Program-made: the position numbers and the translations under genes
Shown here: positions 1 to 5,995 of the stretch, in pieces
How the letters are laid out: each line of letters opens with the position of its first letter
Position numbering within the stretch: the stretch's first letter is position 1
Origin: Deltaproteobacteria bacterium
GTDB lineage: Bacteria > Bdellovibrionota > Bdellovibrionia > JABDDW01
Direction of reading: 5' to 3'
Assembly (NCBI GenBank): GCA_013287405.1
Contig: JABDDW010000076.1
Location: forward strand, 1-6,668
DNA length: 6,668 nucleotides
Notes under the pieces: generated by a model
Seen by the model: only the letters and a program-made list of their open reading frames with translations
Databases searched by the model: none
Told to the model about the DNA's origin: nothing

Positions 1-48
1 AAAAACATTGAGGGTAGGGAATTATACTCGGTAGTTTCAGTCCAGGTC

Positions 49-63
49 TGGCACGGTCCTTGT
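49..63 (+). promoter_or_regulatory. sigma-54 (RpoN) -24/-12 promoter
   Basis: The sequence TGGCACG-gtcc-TTGT matches the sigma-54 core consensus TGGCACG-N4-TTGC at every fixed position except the last (T for C), with the exact GG-to-GC spacing. Transcription would be expected to start about 12 nt past the -12 element, near position 75. That leaves a leader of roughly 30 nt containing the ribosome binding site of the downstream secreted-protein gene. A sigma-54 promoter needs an enhancer-binding activator. Its site would lie further upstream, mostly outside the window, and no clear inverted repeat is visible in bases 1-48. Confidence 0.72.
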
Positions 64-92
64 AGTCTTTTTCTCCAAGGAAATGGAAACGT

Positions 93-98
93 GGAGGG
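93..98 (+). promoter_or_regulatory. ribosome binding site deciding the start at 106
   Basis: GGAGGG lies 7 nt before the ATG at 106. It also overlaps the codons just after the alternative in-frame GTG at 91, so that GTG has no ribosome binding site of its own. This supports the ATG at 106 as the true start. Confidence 0.7.
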
Positions 99-105
99 TT
101 TCGTT

Positions 106-465
106 ATGAAATATTTCGGATTCTTAATTTTGGTGATCGCGGTGAATGCCTACGCTCAAAGCTCAGAAAATATAGATACACGGCAGATCGCTACAGTCCA
201 ATGTAGGACGAGCTTGCAAGAGAAGGTCAGTTACTGGCAACTGGATAACACTTACGTCTTTACTCCCGATCAAAAATTGATCTGGGTGTTAAATGATGTC
301 CCCGGTGGAGTTCCAACTCAACGCTATCGTACGACACTGACCCGCGCGGGTGAGGGTTGGAATGCCGAACTCATTGATGGCCCCAACGCTGAAGCCCTAG
401 GTTCGATTCCTTTGGGGTATTGTGAGGTTATTACCTTAGGACTTTACAGCAAACACGGCACTTAA
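106..465 (+). CDS. small secreted protein of unknown function
   Basis: A 119-residue protein that I do not recognise. Its N-terminus is a clear Sec signal peptide: MKYF, a hydrophobic core GFLILVIAV, then NAYA with probable cleavage before QSS (after residue 17). This gives a mature protein of about 102 residues in the periplasm or outside the cell. The mature part has two cysteines, in VQCRTS near its N-terminus and GYCEVI near its C-terminus, which could form a disulfide. There are no transmembrane segments after the signal and no lipobox. The ATG at 106 is preferred over the GTG at 91 because of the GGAGGG at 93-98 and because the signal peptide then begins directly with MKYF. A sigma-54-type promoter sits just upstream, so expression is probably activator-dependent. 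The last 30 bp overlap the 3' end of the PilZ gene on the other strand. Confidence 0.75.
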   Translation: MKYFGFLILVIAVNAYAQSSENIDTRQIATVQCRTSLQEKVSYWQLDNTYVFTPDQKLIWVLNDVPGGVPTQRYRTTLTRAGEGWNAELIDGPNAEALGSIPLGYCEVITLGLYSKHGT

Positions 466-1182
466 TTTCGAAAAGGTACCTGGTACCTTTTTACACCAGT
501 GAAGTGAAATCCTGTTTATATAACGGACGACTCTTGACGCAGGGTAATCCCCTCTAGATTCATCGATGCGTACCACTTTGGCTTGGCACCGAAGCTGGGT
601 CAAAGCTCCTAAGTTTAGGCATAAGAACATAGAATCGTTAATCTTCATTTCTGACAAAGGGTCTAGAGTTTTCGAAAAGGGAACGAAGGCGCCGCTTTCA
701 GAGAGATCAAATGTCTTTGATCGGAAAACCGTCTGATGACTGTACGGACTCAACATCATGGGGATCTCCATACGTTTTCGAGGAGGGGTTTGCCACCATC
801 TTTGCCGAGGATTTACAAAAATCGTTTTAATTTCTGAATTGAGAAGGGGGAGATGGGCTATAAAAAATGCTAAAGTGGCAAAATAGGTCAGGCTTACGGA
901 ATAATCATCAGAGACTGCACTTACAAAACCGTTATTTATCCCTACGAGTATGAGGAGTACAGGTGTGAATATTTTTGTTATAGAATGAGCCCGGTGGATT
1001 GATACCGCAGCAAGGACGGAAAATCCCATAACTAAGAAATTAAGAAGGGAAATTTTAGAAAGAATGGCGTCTACTTCCGACAGTCCATGATTATATAGGA
1101 CCATAATTTGCACTGGAAAAGAAATGGCCGTGAGAACAAGAAAAGCACTTATATAGTTTAGAACTTTAGGTTTTGTTCGCAT
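436..1182 (-). CDS. polytopic membrane protein with C-terminal PilZ domain
   Basis: A 248-residue inner-membrane protein and putative c-di-GMP receptor. Four hydrophobic segments are visible at about residues 9-30, 44-62, 71-90 and 96-114. A cytoplasmic PilZ-like domain follows: PRKRMEIP (134-141) stands for the arginine motif and DLSESGAF (159-166) for the D/NxSxxG motif, ending in the strand VVRYI near 218. The arginine motif is close to but not the textbook RxxxR, so ligand binding is inferred. The start is ATG 1182 (or the adjacent ATG 1185), since AGGAG at 1189-1193 lies 6 or 3 nt upstream; the open frame continues to 1308 only as antisense-like read-through of the preceding gene. The gene lies 26-29 nt after the transglycosylase gene and is probably co-transcribed with it. 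The C-terminus is odd: a palindromic repeat encodes VPGTFS (233-238), followed by a 10-residue tail overlapping the convergent gene. Confidence 0.8.
   Translation of the reverse strand: MRTKPKVLNYISAFLVLTAISFPVQIMVLYNHGLSEVDAILSKISLLNFLVMGFSVLAAVSIHRAHSITKIFTPVLLILVGINNGFVSAVSDDYSVSLTYFATLAFFIAHLPLLNSEIKTIFVNPRQRWWQTPPRKRMEIPMMLSPYSHQTVFRSKTFDLSESGAFVPFSKTLDPLSEMKINDSMFLCLNLGALTQLRCQAKVVRIDESRGDYPASRVVRYINRISLHWCKKVPGTFSKLSAVFAVKS
471..491. repeat. GGTACC palindromic repeat, copy 1 (perfect)
   Basis: A perfect 21-bp palindrome with 10-bp arms: AAAAGGTACC, a single central T, then GGTACCTTTT. It begins 6 nt after the stop codon of the secreted-protein gene and lies inside the last codons of the PilZ gene on the other strand, where it encodes KKVPGTFS. 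On the - strand it shares the 19-nt core GGTACCRGGTACCTTTTCG with the copy at 2165-2188. The core has no stop codon in any reading frame, which would let it sit within coding sequence. I interpret it as a dispersed palindromic element; two copies in 6.7 kb are visible here. Confidence 0.85.
471..492 (+). terminator. possible terminator between convergent genes
   Basis: The palindrome can fold as an 8-bp stem (AAAAGGTA/TACCTTTT) around a 5-nt CCTGG loop, ending in a run of five T on the + strand. It starts 6 nt after the + gene's stop. The position suits termination of that transcript. The stem is AT-rich at its base and only moderately stable, and the element also occurs inside a gene elsewhere in the window, so termination may be incidental. 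Confidence 0.35.
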
Positions 1183-1188
1183 CATGGG

Positions 1189-1193
1189 CTCCT
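1189..1193 (-). promoter_or_regulatory. ribosome binding site of the PilZ gene
   Basis: AGGAG read on the - strand lies 3 nt before ATG 1185 and 6 nt before ATG 1182. It fixes the start well downstream of the longest open frame, whose first 41 codons lie inside or just after the transglycosylase gene. The spacing favours the second ATG. Confidence 0.65.
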
Positions 1194-1211
1194 GTCTGGG
1201 CTGCCGCCTGG

Positions 1212-2297
1212 TTAAGGACCCTCTTCTTGGGAAAAATAATCGCAATAACTTGTAACTCGCGCTACGTAAAGCCTTGCTTCCCCTAGCTCTGGGGCATCTT
1301 GAAGCCAACCGTTACCGAATCTTTGCAAAGCGTAATTCACCCGTGCGGGGCCGGAATTGTAACTCGCCAAAATAGCCGAGCTTAATGCTCTCTCCGGATC
1401 GTTAGAGGTGTTTATAAGTTTTTGAAAGTTCTCTTGCTTATGCCAATAGTTGTTTAGAAATTTAACGTAGGCAGTTCCCCCTCTTATTGAGTACTCTGGG
1501 TTGAGTCTCCATTCATTTTTAGAATTAATCTTCCCCCGCATCACACGCATTCTGATAAGAGGTAAAGACATCTGGTTTATATCGGGGTAGCGTGGCCAAC
1601 CTTTGTAGGTCTTTATAACTTCGGCTTCACCTAAAGGAGTGATTTGAGTAAGGCCAATGGCTTTGGCCCAACTTACGGCTTTTGTATCAAAGCCTGATTC
1701 TTGAGCTACCAGGCCGGCAATGAAGTTGGGGTTTATTTTCTCTTCTTCGCCCATGGCTTGGATCATCGTTTTTACACCAAAAGGCATTCCAATTTCGTGA
1801 GACGAAGCTAAGGTCCCTGCAGAAAAAACGGAGCAAGAGGGAGGGGTATAAATCGCAAAAATGGGCTTCGTATTTATGTTTCTCATATAGCCGAAGTAGA
1901 CATGGTTTGTCTTCAGGGGTTGGATCCGCAAATTCGGAACCGTCAACTGAAGTTTTGTATGTTCCTGATTAATGAAAACCCGCTTGGCCTGCCAAAGAAA
2001 CTTCTCGCTCACATCCAATTTATTATAGAAAAGTCGAATCCTGTAATCTGGCCCTATCCCTACGGGATCTTCAATGATGATCTTGAAGTCTACCTTTCCA
2101 TGTAAAACCTGACGTTGGGGGAAAAATTTTATCTTTACCGACTGAGTCGCAGCTGTATCACCCGAAAAGGTACCCGGTACCCCTTTTTCTGTAAAAAGAT
2201 TTGGAGTTCCAAAAGGTGTGGTTGGTCCGGCACAGCCTAGGGTTGTGCACAATGCAGCCAAAGGCCATAAGGTTTTGATAAGTTGTAGATGATTCAT
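1212..2297 (-). CDS. lipoprotein lytic transglycosylase (SLT, GH23-type)
   Basis: A 361-residue putative membrane-anchored murein hydrolase that would cleave the MurNAc-GlcNAc bond to give 1,6-anhydro ends. The N-terminus is a lipoprotein-like signal ending TTLGC, with Cys22 as likely lipid anchor; the lipobox is imperfect because -3 is Thr. A linker (23-50) contains the repeat-encoded VPGTFS (40-45). Residues about 52-152 look beta-rich, perhaps an immunoglobulin-like sandwich. The SLT domain follows: AQESGFD with catalytic Glu200, AIGLTQITP (213-221), ASYNSGPARV (311-320), and EARLYVARV near the end. Cys155 and Cys352 could pair. The ATG at 2297 has only a weak ribosome site (GAG about 8 nt upstream), but the signal peptide supports it. 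The gene follows the mutase after 103 bp and precedes the PilZ gene. Which wall it acts on (its own or, in a predator, that of prey) cannot be read from the sequence. Confidence 0.88.
   Translation of the reverse strand: MNHLQLIKTLWPLAALCTTLGCAGPTTPFGTPNLFTEKGVPGTFSGDTAATQSVKIKFFPQRQVLHGKVDFKIIIEDPVGIGPDYRIRLFYNKLDVSEKFLWQAKRVFINQEHTKLQLTVPNLRIQPLKTNHVYFGYMRNINTKPIFAIYTPPSCSVFSAGTLASSHEIGMPFGVKTMIQAMGEEEKINPNFIAGLVAQESGFDTKAVSWAKAIGLTQITPLGEAEVIKTYKGWPRYPDINQMSLPLIRMRVMRGKINSKNEWRLNPEYSIRGGTAYVKFLNNYWHKQENFQKLINTSNDPERALSSAILASYNSGPARVNYALQRFGNGWLQDAPELGEARLYVARVTSYCDYFSQEEGP
2165..2188. repeat. GGTACC palindromic repeat, copy 2 (imperfect)
   Basis: AAAAGGTACC-C-GGTACC followed by CC and TTTTT. 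The inner GGTACC/GGTACC pair is intact, while the outer arm is interrupted by two extra C compared with the copy at 471-491. The flanking base is also shared: both copies are preceded by CG on the + strand. Read on the - strand it encodes KGVPGTFS within the linker of the transglycosylase, in the same frame as the copy in the PilZ gene. It lies in a region that is usually variable in lipoproteins, consistent with insertion at a tolerant place. Confidence 0.8.
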
Positions 2298-2400
2298 GAT
2301 GAAGGCTCATCGGAAGGTCCAGGTCTTTCTAAACGCCGTGCGCTAAAAATTTGTGTCTAAAGGTTAGCCAAAAAAGTGAGACCGTGAGTACAGAGGCGTT
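2298..2400. other. 103-bp intergenic region, mutase to transglycosylase
   Basis: This is the largest gap between - strand genes and so the likely place for the end of the metabolic operon and a promoter for the transglycosylase-PilZ pair. I see a run of six T on the - strand (near 2370-2375) but no convincing stem before it: the neighbouring GTGAG-ACC-GTGAG is a direct, not inverted, repeat. No -35/-10 pair with good spacing stands out. Confidence 0.5.
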
Positions 2401-3972
2401 TCAGATAACAACGTTTTCTTTATGGACTCCGAAGACATCTCGGAAGGCGTGACTTATCTCGCCTAGGGTAACTTTGTTTTCAAGGGCCGTGATAATAACA
2501 GGCATAAGATTATCGGTACCAGCTGCGGCATTCCGTAAAGCCTCGATTTGCTCTCGGACGATCTTTTGTTTTCGCGATTTTTTGTAGCGCTTAAGGCGGA
2601 CCACCTGCCTTTTCTCTAAGGTTGCCGAAATCTTCAGAGTGGGAATTGGGCTTTCTGCCCCTTCTTGATAAGCATTGACGCCAACAATGACTTCTTCTTT
2701 TAATTCTAGTCTCTTTTGGAACTCATAACTTGAGTTTTGAATTTCCTTTTGGATAAACCCGCTTTCTATACATCGAATTACACCTCCCAACTTTTCAATT
2801 TGAGAAATATACTTTCTGGCCCCTTCTTCGATTTGGTTGGTTAAGTTTTCAACGTAGTAACTTCCTCCCATGGGATCAACGACGTCCGCAACTCCTGTTT
2901 CACTAGCGATGATTTGCTGAGTTCTTAAAGCCAAGGTAGCAGCGGCCTCAGTAGGTAAACCCACGGCCTCATCCTTAGAGTTGGTGTGCAGACTTTGAGT
3001 TCCTCCTAAAACCCCGGCCAGCGCCTGGATAGCCACCCTTACCACATTGTTCTCGGGTTGCTGGGCCATTAGAGAAACTCCTGCGGTTTGAGAGTGAAAT
3101 CTTAGGACCCAGCTTCGCGGATTACGCGCTTTAAAACGGTCACGCATAATATAAGCCCAAAGCCTGCGGGCCGCTCGGAACTTCGCCACTTCTTCAAAAA
3201 AATTATTATGAACGTTAAAAAAGAAACTTAAGCGTTGGGCAAAGTCATCGATATTAAGGCCCGAATCAAGGGCCGCTTGAACATAAGTTATTCCATCAGC
3301 CAAAGTAAACGCGACTTCTTGAACCGCCGTGGCCCCTGCTTCTCTAATGTGATAGCCACTAATACTCACCGTATTCCATTGAGGGACTTTATCTTTGCAG
3401 AAAGAAAAAGTATCAGTAATAAGCCGCATACTTTGTTTCGGCGGATAGATGTAGGTCCCTCGAGCAATATATTCTTTCAAAATATCATTTTGAATGGTGC
3501 CCTTAAGTTGGTTTAGAGGAATTTTCTGCTTCTTTGCTACACAGATATAGAGGGCCAAGAGAATGCTTGCCGTGGCGTTTATGGTCATGCTTGTTGACAC
3601 TTGTTTAAGGGGAATGTCCCTAAGCAGGGTCTCCATATCCTCAAGACTCGAAATGGCAACGCCGACCTTACCGACTTCACCCCGGCTCATAAGATCATCG
3701 GAGTCATAACCCATTTGAGTTGGCAGGTCAAAAGCGACACTTAGCCCCGTTTGACCTTTACCCAAGAGCATTTTGTAGCGCTTATTACTCTCTTCGGCCG
3801 TACCAAAGCCTGCATATTGGCGCATTGTCCAAAGCCTGCCTCGATACATGTCTTTTTGGATTCCTCGCGTGAAGGGAAATTCACCAGGGACGCCGAGTTT
3901 TTCCGCGAATTCACGTTCCCCGACGCCATCGCCAGGATCGAATAAAAATTTAGTTGGCTTCAAAGGTGACAA
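2401..3972 (-). CDS. methylmalonyl-CoA mutase, large (catalytic) subunit
   Basis: A 523-residue TIM-barrel subunit of the adenosylcobalamin-dependent mutase that interconverts (R)-methylmalonyl-CoA and succinyl-CoA. Family signatures include [31 protein letters not shown] (49-63), [18 protein letters not shown] (76-93), [16 protein letters not shown] (159-174), [11 protein letters not shown] (204-214) and [10 protein letters not shown]. Tyr53, Gln161, Arg171 and His208 fall at a constant offset of 36 from Tyr89, Gln197, Arg207 and His244 of the Propionibacterium enzyme. The Tyr/Arg pair argues for methylmalonyl-CoA rather than isobutyryl- or 2-hydroxyisobutyryl-CoA. The protein ends after the barrel and linker, with no DxHxxG B12-binding domain, so a separate small subunit is needed. 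The start is a TTG at 3972, with GGGAG 6 nt upstream, inside the end of the carrier-protein gene (23-nt overlap). The N-terminus is shorter than in most stand-alone large subunits. I give no symbol because mutA/mcmA naming varies. Confidence 0.93.
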   Translation of the reverse strand: MSPLKPTKFLFDPGDGVGEREFAEKLGVPGEFPFTRGIQKDMYRGRLWTMRQYAGFGTAEESNKRYKMLLGKGQTGLSVAFDLPTQMGYDSDDLMSRGEVGKVGVAISSLEDMETLLRDIPLKQVSTSMTINATASILLALYICVAKKQKIPLNQLKGTIQNDILKEYIARGTYIYPPKQSMRLITDTFSFCKDKVPQWNTVSISGYHIREAGATAVQEVAFTLADGITYVQAALDSGLNIDDFAQRLSFFFNVHNNFFEEVAKFRAARRLWAYIMRDRFKARNPRSWVLRFHSQTAGVSLMAQQPENNVVRVAIQALAGVLGGTQSLHTNSKDEAVGLPTEAAATLALRTQQIIASETGVADVVDPMGGSYYVENLTNQIEEGARKYISQIEKLGGVIRCIESGFIQKEIQNSSYEFQKRLELKEEVIVGVNAYQEGAESPIPTLKISATLEKRQVVRLKRYKKSRKQKIVREQIEALRNAAAGTDNLMPVIITALENKVTLGEISHAFRDVFGVHKENVVI

Positions 3973-4477
3973 GGATGGCTCCCGTATCCACGGACGACCC
4001 CTCTTTGAACTTTATTTCTTTGATGACGCAGTCGTGGGAGGCCTTCATTTCATTTTCCATTTTCATGGCTTCCATAATAAGAATAGGTGAGCCCTGAACA
4101 ATCCTTTGACCTGGCTGTACAAAAACCTTAACGATTTTTCCAGGCATTCCAGCGGTTAAGCTATCTGAAGAAGAAAGATTCCCGGAGCCTTTAAGGGATT
4201 CATGAAGGAGGCTCTCGTCATTGTGAATTGTGATGTTTCGGTAGCTATTCCCCGTATAAACGGCAAACCCTTCTTTGATAGGTACTGTATCAAGCATGTA
4301 TGACTTGCCATGAAAGAGAAATGAAATGGCATCATCAAATTTTGTGTAATTGAGTTTAGAAATTTGAAAAGCCTCTTGGGGCTCACCCTCTTGCTGAAGT
4401 TTAACGATCCAATGGGTCTTTGACTCATCGACTTCGACTTGGTATTTCTTTCGTTTAATTTCAGCTTCAAAATACAT
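3950..4477 (-). CDS. biotin carboxyl carrier subunit of acyl-CoA carboxylase
   Basis: A 175-residue carrier. The C-terminal domain (about 108-173) is a biotinyl domain: [18 protein letters not shown], then EAMKMEN with Lys139 as the biotinylated lysine, and a closing strand ILVTFEA. In the enzyme this biotin shuttles carboxylate from the biotin carboxylase to the carboxyltransferase. The first ~90 residues are not a biotinyl domain. Short beta-strand-like stretches ([26 protein letters not shown]) and the position between the two activities suggest the BT (subunit-tethering) region normally found inside propionyl-CoA carboxylase alpha; this is inference. A Ser/Gly-rich linker (97-107) joins the parts. 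The gene begins 7 nt after the biotin carboxylase stop, and its GAGG ribosome site (4488-4491) precedes the stop codon of that gene, suggesting coupled translation. Confidence 0.9.
   Translation of the reverse strand: MYFEAEIKRKKYQVEVDESKTHWIVKLQQEGEPQEAFQISKLNYTKFDDAISFLFHGKSYMLDTVPIKEGFAVYTGNSYRNITIHNDESLLHESLKGSGNLSSSDSLTAGMPGKIVKVFVQPGQRIVQGSPILIMEAMKMENEMKASHDCVIKEIKFKEGSSVDTGAILVTFEAN
3979..3983 (-). promoter_or_regulatory. ribosome binding site for the TTG start of the mutase
   Basis: GGGAG on the - strand sits 6 nt before the TTG at 3972, within the coding sequence of the carrier protein. No ATG occurs in the mutase frame until residue 42, past the conserved PFTRG segment, so a non-ATG start is required. 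An alternative TTG three codons further in has no better site. Confidence 0.55.
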
Positions 4478-4484
4478 CGGCTGT

Positions 4485-5975
4485 TTACCTCAGAGAAAGA
4501 CGTCGGCCAAGACGCTTCCAGTTACTGACCAAGTTGAGATCCCATACGCCTTTATCTTTGTGAGCATTGAAGGCCTCTACTGCGGCGGTGATTAAGAAAA
4601 CTCGGTCGTCAGTTGTAGAAAAAAGCTTGTCAAAGTCTTGAAAGTCTTTATCCAGAAAATGGGTTGAGAAATCGCCTTTCATAAACTTCTCATTTTGCAT
4701 AATTTTCTTATGCAGAGGGATATTTGTTTTAATACCCGTAAGAATAAACTCTTCCAAGGCTCGCCTACATCTCGCAATAGCGACCTGCCTGTTATAGCCC
4801 CAGGTGCTGAGCTTAGCGATCATAGAGTCATAGTGCATGGGGACTTCATAACCGGGATAGACATAACTATCAATTCTTGTAAACGGCCCCTGGGGATGAC
4901 GACATCGTACAATTTTTCCGGGGCTCGGCATAAAGGTGATGGGGTCCTCAGCATAAATTCGAGCTTCGATGGCCCAACCATTTTGTTTAATATCAGATTG
5001 CTTGAAACTAAGGGGCGCCCCAAAAGCTACGGTGATTTGTTGTTGGACGAGATCTACGCCCGTTACAAGTTCTGTTACGGGATGCTCGACTTGAAGGCGA
5101 GTGTTCATCTCTAAGAAATAAAAATTCTTTGTGTCGATATCGTAAATAAACTCAACAGTCCCAGCGCCAGAGTAGTCTACGGCTTTTGCAGCTTTTACGG
5201 CAATTTCACCCATGGCATTTCTAGTTTTATCGTCAAGAGCTGGGGACGGTGATTCTTCAATGATTTTTTGATGGCGGCGTTGGATAGAACATTCTCGCTC
5301 AAAGAGATGCACCACACTTCCGTGGTTATCTCCAAAAATTTGAATCTCTATATGTTTTGGATTAGTGATGTATTTTTCGACATATATTTTATCATCACCA
5401 AAATAACTTAGGGCTTCTGATTTTGCCCCTCTGACAGCACTTTCAAGTTCTGTATCGGAAGAAACCTGTCGCATCCCTTTGCCGCCACCGCCGGCAGAGG
5501 CCTTTATCATAATGGGGTAGCCCATTTGTTTAACGAGCGCTCGGACTTCTTCTATGGTCGAGACGGGGCCATCGCTCCCCGGAACAATAGGGACCTTTGC
5601 TTTTTTCATCATCTCACGGGCAGAGAGTTTATCACCCATGGCGCTGATAGCATAAACACTTGGACCAATGAAGACGATTCCTGCCGATTTGCAGGCTTCC
5701 GCGAAGTCTTCATTTTCGGAGAGAAATCCGTACCCGGGATGAATGGCTTCCGCCCCTGATTTTTTTGCCGCTTCAATAATTTTAGGAATGCTGAGGTAGC
5801 TTTCTCGGCTCGGAGCTGGGCCGATACAATAGGCTTCGTCGGCGAGAAGAACGTGGAGGCTATTTCGGTCGGCCTCACTAAAAACGGCGACAGTATTTAT
5901 CCCCAACTCTTTACATGCTCTGTGAACGCGTATTGCAATTTCACCGCGATTGGCGATGAGGATTTTTTTAAACAT
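4485..5975 (-). CDS. biotin carboxylase subunit of propionyl-CoA carboxylase
   Basis: A 496-residue ATP-grasp enzyme that carboxylates biotin using ATP and bicarbonate. The whole family pattern is present: N-terminal FKKILIANRGEIAIR, HPGYGFLSEN (79-88), Lys116 in MGDKLSAR, Lys158 and the glycine-rich GGGGKGMR (162-169), Glu200, RRHQKIIEESPSP (233-245), metal-binding Glu275 and Glu289, and EMNTRLQVEHPVTE (289-302) with Arg293. Arg339 matches the catalytic Arg338 of the E. coli enzyme. It is about 45-50 residues longer than E. coli AccC; the extra C-terminal tail after about 450 is not recognisable. Adjacent carboxyltransferase and mutase genes argue for the propionyl-CoA enzyme rather than acetyl-CoA carboxylase. 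The ATG at 5975 has AGGAG 8 nt upstream (5984-5988). The gene is 20 nt from the preceding gene in the operon. Confidence 0.94.
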   Translation of the reverse strand: MFKKILIANRGEIAIRVHRACKELGINTVAVFSEADRNSLHVLLADEAYCIGPAPSRESYLSIPKIIEAAKKSGAEAIHPGYGFLSENEDFAEACKSAGIVFIGPSVYAISAMGDKLSAREMMKKAKVPIVPGSDGPVSTIEEVRALVKQMGYPIMIKASAGGGGKGMRQVSSDTELESAVRGAKSEALSYFGDDKIYVEKYITNPKHIEIQIFGDNHGSVVHLFERECSIQRRHQKIIEESPSPALDDKTRNAMGEIAVKAAKAVDYSGAGTVEFIYDIDTKNFYFLEMNTRLQVEHPVTELVTGVDLVQQQITVAFGAPLSFKQSDIKQNGWAIEARIYAEDPITFMPSPGKIVRCRHPQGPFTRIDSYVYPGYEVPMHYDSMIAKLSTWGYNRQVAIARCRRALEEFILTGIKTNIPLHKKIMQNEKFMKGDFSTHFLDKDFQDFDKLFSTTDDRVFLITAAVEAFNAHKDKGVWDLNLVSNWKRLGRRLSLR

Positions 5976-5983
5976 TAAGGCTT

Positions 5984-5988
5984 CTCCT
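5984..5988 (-). promoter_or_regulatory. ribosome binding site of the biotin carboxylase gene
   Basis: AGGAG read on the - strand is 8 nt before the ATG at 5975, in the 20-nt gap after the carboxyltransferase stop codon. It is one of the best-formed sites in the operon and supports that start. Confidence 0.6.
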
Positions 5989-5995
5989 ATTCATA

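Noticed and set aside
8..28. TTGAGG and TATACT as a sigma-70 promoter for the small secreted protein gene
   Set aside because: The spacing is only 9 nt. TATACT alone could be a -10 box, but its -35 would fall at or beyond the window edge.
572..590. TGGCACC inside the PilZ gene as a second sigma-54 element
   Set aside because: The -12 part does not match at the required spacing, and it lies inside a coding region.
1183..1308. The upstream extension of the PilZ open frame (about 41 extra residues)
   Set aside because: Its sequence is Arg-rich and overlaps the end of the transglycosylase gene in another frame, with a good ribosome site and two ATGs just downstream.
2360..2400. A rho-independent terminator after the mutase
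   Set aside because: There is a T run on the - strand, but the neighbouring repeat GTGAG-ACC-GTGAG is direct rather than inverted, so no stable stem is visible.
2515..2520. A further GGTACC inside the mutase gene
   Set aside because: It is a single hexamer without the second GGTACC or flanking A/T runs, as expected by chance.
3877..3903. GVPGEF in the mutase as a third copy of the VPGTF repeat peptide
   Set aside because: The DNA here has no GGTACC palindrome, and [12 protein letters not shown] is a conserved segment of the mutase family.
4695..5114. A + strand open frame of 139 codons opposite the biotin carboxylase
   Set aside because: It lies wholly within a strongly conserved gene on the other strand and shows no ribosome site or recognisable protein features.
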